Origin: Favolaschia claudopus
Lineage: Eukaryota; Basidiomycota; Agaricomycetes; Agaricales; Mycenaceae
NCBI GenBank assembly: GCA_037176885.1
Contig: JAWWNJ010000003.1
Location: forward strand, 2,356,001-2,420,000
Reading direction: 5' to 3'
DNA: 64,000 bases
Below, one piece after another: positions 58,470 through 64,000 of the stretch; position 1 is the stretch's first letter, and each line of letters opens with the position of its first letter. The notes beneath the pieces were generated by a model, which worked only from the letters and a program-made list of their open reading frames with translations, was not told the DNA's origin and made no database searches. A program made the position numbers and the translations under genes.

Positions 58470-58485
58470 GGTAAGTACTTACCTT
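58470..58485. repeat. Perfect 16-bp palindrome
   Basis: AGGTAAGTACTTACCT is its own reverse complement; by chance it also looks like two facing splice donors. Confidence 0.85.
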
Positions 58486-59397
58486 TGTCCCGGGCCGAGT
58501 TTCAGAAATTCATACAAACCCTGTCCGTCCTCCCGCCCCGCCTCCGCCTCGCCTCCGCATCCTCCACCTCTGAAACCCGGTCATAGGTCGCCGACATATC
58601 GAGGTGTGACTCATAGGCATCGTAGGCACCTATGGGTACCCACGGCGGCTATTGACGGTGTCGGTTCCGCTTGCAATTGAGTGCTGTCAGAGAGTTGATA
58701 GCTGCACATATGCCTTGAGGTCGTTGGCTTGATGCGGGAAACCTGACAGCTGAAAGTTGGATTTGCTTCAAAACTTGAAGTTACACAATAAAAACCTCCG
58801 TTTTCATCCCAAAATGCCTCGTTTCCACGCACTTGAGTCTGCGAGTACAGATAAACAACGAATTTAACTGTCATAGATGTCGCCTGCAACATCTGCCATT
58901 CAGCGCGGCTTACAATTCGTAGGCTGTGAATACGAGCTGTATTGAGCATTGCACCAACATTGCACTCAACCCACTTGAGCCATTGCCAGTTCATGGAAAT
59001 TTGGAACACGTTGCCTTCCAGGGGAGTTCTGGCGGCTTGGGAGGGTGGGAAAGGCGTTTCCGGGTCTGACTCTGGCAGAAAGAGGCAAGAACTTAGAGGA
59101 CGGCCTAGAGGATTTCATATTGCGTAACAAGTTGCATTGCTTGAAGTCTGCTAGTCCAAAGTTCGTTTCGTTAGATAAAACCTATGCCTGGTGCCGTGCC
59201 GCTTGGTTCCAGGTATCAAAGCAGCGAACGCGTTGAAGTCGAAGACTCCAGCCGAAGCCAACAGAACGGCCTGTATGAACAGGTACAAAACAGGTATGAA
59301 CTTTTCAAGTGTGTGGCCGCTTTGATGGCCGTGGCGGACGACGTACAACGACAGATAACCACAACATGGTGCAACCTCCTTGTCTTCAACCACCACC

Positions 59398-62300
59398 ATG
59401 GACAAGGAAGCTGGCCAATTTGGCCCACAGAAACGAGCCAAAAGACGCGTCAAACCTATCCATCTAGCCCTTATATTCTTGGCGACCTGTTCAGTCTCAT
59501 TTTCCCTCATTCAGAACGTGTTATCGTCGAAATCCACCCAGGAGAACGTGCCAATCAACGCTCAGTCGATTGTAGCGCAATGTCTGGCTCTCCGGCTGAC
59601 TCCTGGACCTCCGGACAACTTTCATTCGCGAAAAACATCGGATCGGTTTGAGCAAGGGACTAAGCCGACTGTCATTCGCAATGCGACTATCTGGACTGGG
59701 CAACACGATGGCAAGGAAGTCATCCACGCCGACATCCTTCTTGACAAAGGAATAATCAAGAAGATTGGCTCTGTAGACCTGCAGTTGTACTCTGATGCTG
59801 AGGTAGTGGACGCGGCGGGAGCATGGGTTTCTCCAGGGTATGTTGTATTGACTTGAATGATTCATGCTCATCATCTGCTCAGTATTGTAGATCTCCACTC
59901 CCACCTTGGAGTTGACAGCGCACCCGCTTTGAAGTCAGTGTTATGTCCAGCATCGACGTCGGACTCACTCATATCTCATTCTAGCGGCGCCTCGGACACC
60001 AATTCTCTCAAGGGACTCACTTTGCCATGGCTGCGGTCCCTGGATGGGCTCAACACCCACGATGATGCGTATCGGCTCTCCACGTCCGGAGGAGTGACTA
60101 CAGCAAACGTCCTACCCGGCAGCGCAGACGCAATCGGGGGGCAAGCCTTCGTCATAAAATTACGTCCAACAATGGAGCGCTCGTCTTCTGCGATGCTTCT
60201 GGAACCTCCGTTTTCCCTCAACGGCACACATACCGACAAGTTCCAGCGCCCGCGGTGGCGCCAGATGAAGTAAGTTTCCCCTTTTCTTCATAGAGTTATA
60301 GCTGATGGTCTTGACAAGGCATGCCTGTGGTATGTTTCAGAAAATGGCTCCGGTCTAGGTGCTGAAAGGATTTGGTAGGCGAAAACCCAAGCCGCGTGTA
60401 TGCAGGGACCAGAATGGACACGCAATGGGCGTTCCGCAAGGCCTACGACACCGCGCGAGTTCTCAAGGAGAAACAGGATACGTTTTGTAGCAAGGCGCTC
60501 TCAGGACGCTGGAAGGATCTTGGCGATTTCCCGGAGGACTTACAGTGGGAAGCACTCGTCGACGTTCTCCGTGGCCGCGTCAAGGTGCACAACCACTGCT
60601 ATGAGGGTGTCGATATCGACGGGATGGTCAGGGTGCGTATCCTCCCGCTACTCCCGAACGTATAATCGTGTAACCTCCTGACTTCAGTTGACAAACGAAT
60701 TCAAATTCCCAATTGCCGCCTTCCATCACGCTCGTTAGTTACGCTGATCATTTTGAATGCGCAGTCTGACTTGAAATTCCCGTAGACGAAGCGTACATGG
60801 TATCAGATTTGATCAAGAAAGCTTATGGTAAGGTCCGCGATCGCTGCGCTGTGGCTCTTTGTTGAATCAGACTCAAGGGCATCCACCCGCCGTGGCTATC
60901 TTCGCCACGAACGCTCGCTACAAGCGCGAAGCCTATCGCGGCTCCGAATTCGCGCCTCGTATTCTTGCGGACAACGGCCTCGATGTTGTCATGAAGGTAT
61001 CATATTCTCGCTGGCTATCACGAACCGTGCTAATGTTCTCAGAGCGACCACCCAGTGCTCAACTCGCGACACCTAATCTACGAGGCGCAGCAAGCCCACT
61101 ACTTTGGACTGCCGGCTAACCTGGCTCTTGCATCTGTGACAAGTCAGTGTTTCTTTTTTTTGTCTGCAACAGATAGATGAAACGACAACACAGGCACCCC
61201 GGCAAGAGTCATGGGTCAAGATCATCGCATCGGCCGCATCATCGAGGGTTACGACGCAGGTGTGTTACACCACCGCCGGACACGCTTCGCCCGCTGAACC
61301 TTTCGGCAGATGTGGTCATCTGGGACAGTCACCCATTATCGTTGGGGGCGGCCCCTAAGCAAGTCTTCGTCGATGGTATCGCGCAGCTCAAGGCGCCTTA
61401 CTCGTCTGCCAAACCCAAAGGTGTCCAGCACGTTCCCAGCACGCCCAATTTCGATAAGGAAATCGCCGACGCGATCAAGTACGAAGGGCTCCCTCCTCTG
61501 GAGCCCGAGAAGTCCGAACCGGAAGTCGTCGTGTTCAAGAATGTCGGCAGCATATTTCTGAAGAATCCTGCTACCCAGCGCGTTGACGAGGTATTCACGT
61601 CGGCGAGTGCAGAGGGCGTTGTTGTCGTTAAGGGAGGTCAGATTGTGTGCAGTGGAAGTGTGTCGGCGTGTCCGGACGCGCTCTCGCTATCTGAGGCGCT
61701 TCATCTCGATCTTGAGGGTGGCTCGATCACGTACGCGAATTGGCCTCTTCTGCAGTAGCGTATTGACATTGACATCTTCAATAGCCCTGGCCTCGTTACC
61801 TATGGTAGTGCTTTGGGTCTGAGCCACATTCCCGGCGAAGGTACGTTAGATTCGATGATCTTTATCTGTTTTTGTATGGCAAACTCACGTCCATCTGCAG
61901 CATCGACCAACGACGGACCTGTCTTCGACCCTCTCAGCTCGCAAGTCCCTCGTATCATCGATGGAGTCCTTATCAAAGCAGCCGACGGACTGATGTTCGG
62001 CACGCGCGACGCTTTGCTTGCGTATCGCAGTGGTGTAACTTCTGCCGTCACCGCGCCTCGGGGTGGATTCCTGTCAGGCCTGAGCACTGTCTTCAGCACG
62101 CTCGCGCCGCACAAACTTGCCAAGGGCGCTGTGATTCAAGACGTCGCAGCGTTGCATGTCAGAGTCACCATGAATTCTCGAGTCAGCGTCAGCACGCAGC
62201 TAGCTACGCTTCGATCGTTATTGGGAAAGGGTGCTAGCGGGCCTCTTGGCGACGTTGTATCCGTATGTCACCCGTGTGGACAATATTCCATTGCGATTAA

Positions 62301-62907
62301 CTCTATGTGTCACAGGGCAAGATTCCACTCGTTGTCGAAGCGGAGAGTGCAGATGTCATCGCAAGCCTGATTGTACTCAAGAAAGAAGTTGAAACCACTT
62401 CAGGAACGCGAATTCGTCTCACGCTTGCAGGCGCCACTGAAGCGCATCTACTGGCCAAGGAGATTGGCCAGGCAGGCGTTGGTGTCATTCTGCAACAACG
62501 GCCGTTCCCGGGAGTTTGGGAGCAGAAACGCATTCTCCCTGGGCCGCCGCTCACGCAATCTAGCGCCATTGCAGCGCTAGTAACACACAATGTCACTGTC
62601 GCTATTGCGGTCGACGGTGAGCCGTCCAGTGTTCGGAATACGCCGTTTGATGTTGCATGGGTACAACTTGTTCACTCATTTTGGCGCTTCATTAACTGAT
62701 CCTTCATTGTTTGCATAGGCGGGACTGGAGTCCAATGGTGCTCTCAGCAGGGCGGAGGCCCTGGCGCTTGCGTCGTCGAATGTCGAGACGTTACTTGGGG
62801 TCAAAGAAAGCAATACGGATCTTGTGGCGACATGCGGCGGCGTCGATTTTGAAGGAAAAGTAGTCGCCATTATTTCGCCTCGCTCTGCGACAGTCAACCT
62901 AATCTAG
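59398..62907 (+). CDS. Membrane-anchored amidohydrolase-family protein
   Basis: The start is at 59398 (MDKEAGQFGPQKRAKRR); a single membrane helix follows at about residues 23-40 (LALIFLATCSVSFSLI), giving a type II anchored protein. Many exons run to a stop at 62907, about 950 aa. Imidazolonepropionase-like amidohydrolase features: RNATIWTG...ILLDKGIIKKIG, the metal-binding VDLHSHLGVDSAPAL, HDDAYRLSTSGGVTTANVLPGSAD, VKVHNHCYEGVDIDG, FKFPIAAFHHA and SDHPV. The second half is a beta-rich composite region (DVVIWDSHPLSLGAAPKQVFVDG) continuing to a long C-terminal part (GKIPLVVEAESADVIASLI). It hydrolyses an unknown cyclic amide or similar substrate. Joins near 60270-60400, 60830-60880 and 61740-61800 are not fully resolved. 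Confidence 0.8.
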
Positions 62908-63015
62908 CTTGTCATTCGATGCGTCTCAACAATGGCTGTATTCAACATCATGCTTCCAAGTCCCCTTGTCATCGACTACTCTCAAACTTGCCAGCAGAAG
63001 AAGGCAATCACATTT

Positions 63016-63513
63016 TCAAGGGAAAGGTGTTGCTGATACGAAAGGCAGTATAACAAGACGCTCTGGGTCCCACTATGAAAGCTACCGCGTCAGCGGTACA
63101 AGGAGAGCAGAAGAGCAACCGAAACTCACAACTCCCGAGGTGTAATATATATCCGACTCCACGATGGCCTTGACTTCTTCAAGCGTCTTAGCTGCGTAAA
63201 TTATGGTAGATCCAATCTATTGGCGGGAACGAAAATTGGGTCTATAGCAGCGTGCTAGTAACTGCTACTCACCATCTTCTTATCTGCTCCCGTCAGGGAC
63301 TCGGGCGTAAGCATCGCACCCCCCAAAACTTTCATTCCTTAGCACAGTGCGAAAGTCAGCATTTTTTTTGCACTCACGGATTACTTTTTCGCTGGTGAGC
63401 TTGGCGGCGTTTTCCAGATGCTTTGGTCGTACAGAGAGGCGGCGCTCAAAAGCCCCTTCGTCTGTCTTATCGGGAGCGTAGACTATAAACTTGTGTAGCG
63501 TATCGGACGACAT
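63016..63513 (-). CDS. YCII-related domain protein
   Basis: Exons 63513-63378, 63337-63273, 63216-63130, 63072-63016 total 345 nt, 114 aa. The sequence fits the YCII-like small dimeric ferredoxin-fold family: KFIVYAPDKTDEGAFERRLSVRPKHLENA, VLGGAMLTPESL, GSTIIYAAKTLEEVKAIVESDIYY and WDPERLVILPFV. The His in KHLENA and the Asp in ESDIYY are the likely active-site residues of the family. The substrate is unknown; related proteins may be catabolic lactonase- or isomerase-like. It converges on the amidohydrolase gene with 108 bp between stops. Confidence 0.88.
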
Positions 63514-63903
63514 GATAGTGGGATGAGCTTAGTAGGGTGCTGCCTTCTTATACCGCTGGCGGACCGTTCTATCGCAGATAGACCATTCTCAAGGTCACCG
63601 GATTCATCCTGGCCGGAAGCACTGGTAAGGCGGCTGATACCTTTTCCGAGAGCCAATACGCACCTTCTGGATTATGCTTTGTAAGACGAGGTGTACAACC
63701 AATGCTTATATATCGACAGATAGTGTATTACAAGCACGAAATAAATGGTCTACAGATCTTTTACAATGCATACTGTAAGACTACTTGTACAGCCCAAGTA
63801 CATACAACAGATGGTGTGTTACAAGAACTAAATAGATGGTTAATCCATCTTCACAAACACAAAAATATCCCCAGACTCCAGTCCGCATATGAGACTGCGT
63901 GGA
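63514..63903. other. Intergenic, 0.39 kb
   Basis: Promoter of the YCII-like gene and 3' region of the MYND gene. A partial direct repeat (TACAAGCACGAAATAAATGG and TACAAGAACTAAATAGATGG, near 63730 and 63820) is present. Confidence 0.5.
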
Positions 63904-63970
63904 TCATTCTTTCGAGCAGACCTTCTTATGGTCCTTCCAATGCGACTTTTGGCACGAGCCGTCACAATAT
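63904..63970 (-). CDS. MYND zinc-finger protein, last exon (partial)
   Basis: After an acceptor at 63971, the exon reads YCDGSCQKSHWKDHKKVC-SKE then stop (63904). This is the second half of a MYND finger (C-x3-C-x7-H-x3-C type). The rest of the gene lies beyond the right edge. MYND fingers bind short proline-containing peptides; the function is undefined. Confidence 0.7.
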
Positions 63971-64000
63971 CTGCAAAATATCAGCCATCGCAAATGGCCA

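Larger units (their letters stand above)
57901..59397. other. Intergenic, 1.5 kb, with palindromes
   Basis: No gene is recognised. The stretch has short perfect palindromes (58293-58319 and 58470-58485) and a repeated TGTGACTCA-...-GGCACC pattern near 58251 and 58602, hinting at a small degraded repeat element. A 132-codon minus frame (59009-58611) has no features. Confidence 0.4.

Noticed and set aside
58470..58485. Palindrome as a pair of splice donors
   Set aside because: No exon is found on either side; it is only a palindrome.

Overview
The window reads as nuclear DNA of a filamentous basidiomycete, most likely an Agaricomycete. Genes are packed on both strands and cut by many 45-65 nt introns. 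The protein families also fit: a Fet3/Ftr1 iron-uptake pair, fungal GH16 and GH18 enzymes, F-box/LRR-type proteins, a ricin-B lectin protein, SRP19 and a dual-start serine hydroxymethyltransferase. I built gene models by joining exons at GT-AG (sometimes GC-AG) sites and checking that the reading phase is kept. Where exon coordinates are listed, the coding length divides by three unless I say otherwise.

Layout. 1-1163: 3' part of a gene made of repeated CxxC modules, mostly one per exon. 1586-4298 and 18987-21458: two copies, in opposite orientation, of a convergent gene pair of unknown function, about 14 kb apart. Both copies of the larger gene have an intact 10-exon frame; the right copy of the smaller gene is truncated and frameshifted. 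Between the copies lie a Ser/Lys/Pro-rich protein, the divergent ferroxidase/iron-permease pair with iron-type GATA sites between them, a C2H2+RING protein, a DUF4336-like gene and SHMT. 21738-29574: a secreted expansin-like/GH16 fusion, a secreted CBM19-like Ser/Ala-rich protein and a type-B carboxylesterase. 30839-32665 and 44442-46243: a second inverted paralog pair (F-box/LRR-type). 33568-38336: four paralogous small secreted proteins with the same four-exon structure, family unknown to me. 38753-43193: a stand-alone adenylation enzyme divergent from a condensation-type acyltransferase. 46534-51792: SRP19, a small Cys-rich membrane protein, a GH18 chitinase with a damaged-looking splice donor, and a small secreted protein. 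52257-55531: a large secreted ricin-B-lectin protein with Asn/Gly and Ala repeats. 56660-63970: an F-box/LRR protein, a membrane-anchored amidohydrolase, a YCII-like protein and the end of a MYND-finger gene.

How genes relate. FET3 and FTR1 are functional partners sharing one promoter region. The secreted GH16, GH18 and CBM19-like proteins act on beta-glucan or chitin and suggest wall remodelling or biomass use. The adenylation and acyltransferase genes may form a minimal biosynthetic unit. Repeated inverted or tandem duplication of lineage-specific genes (four secreted proteins, two F-box/LRR genes, two unknown 10-exon genes) marks much of the window as accessory. I saw no tRNA, rRNA, CRISPR array or complete transposon.
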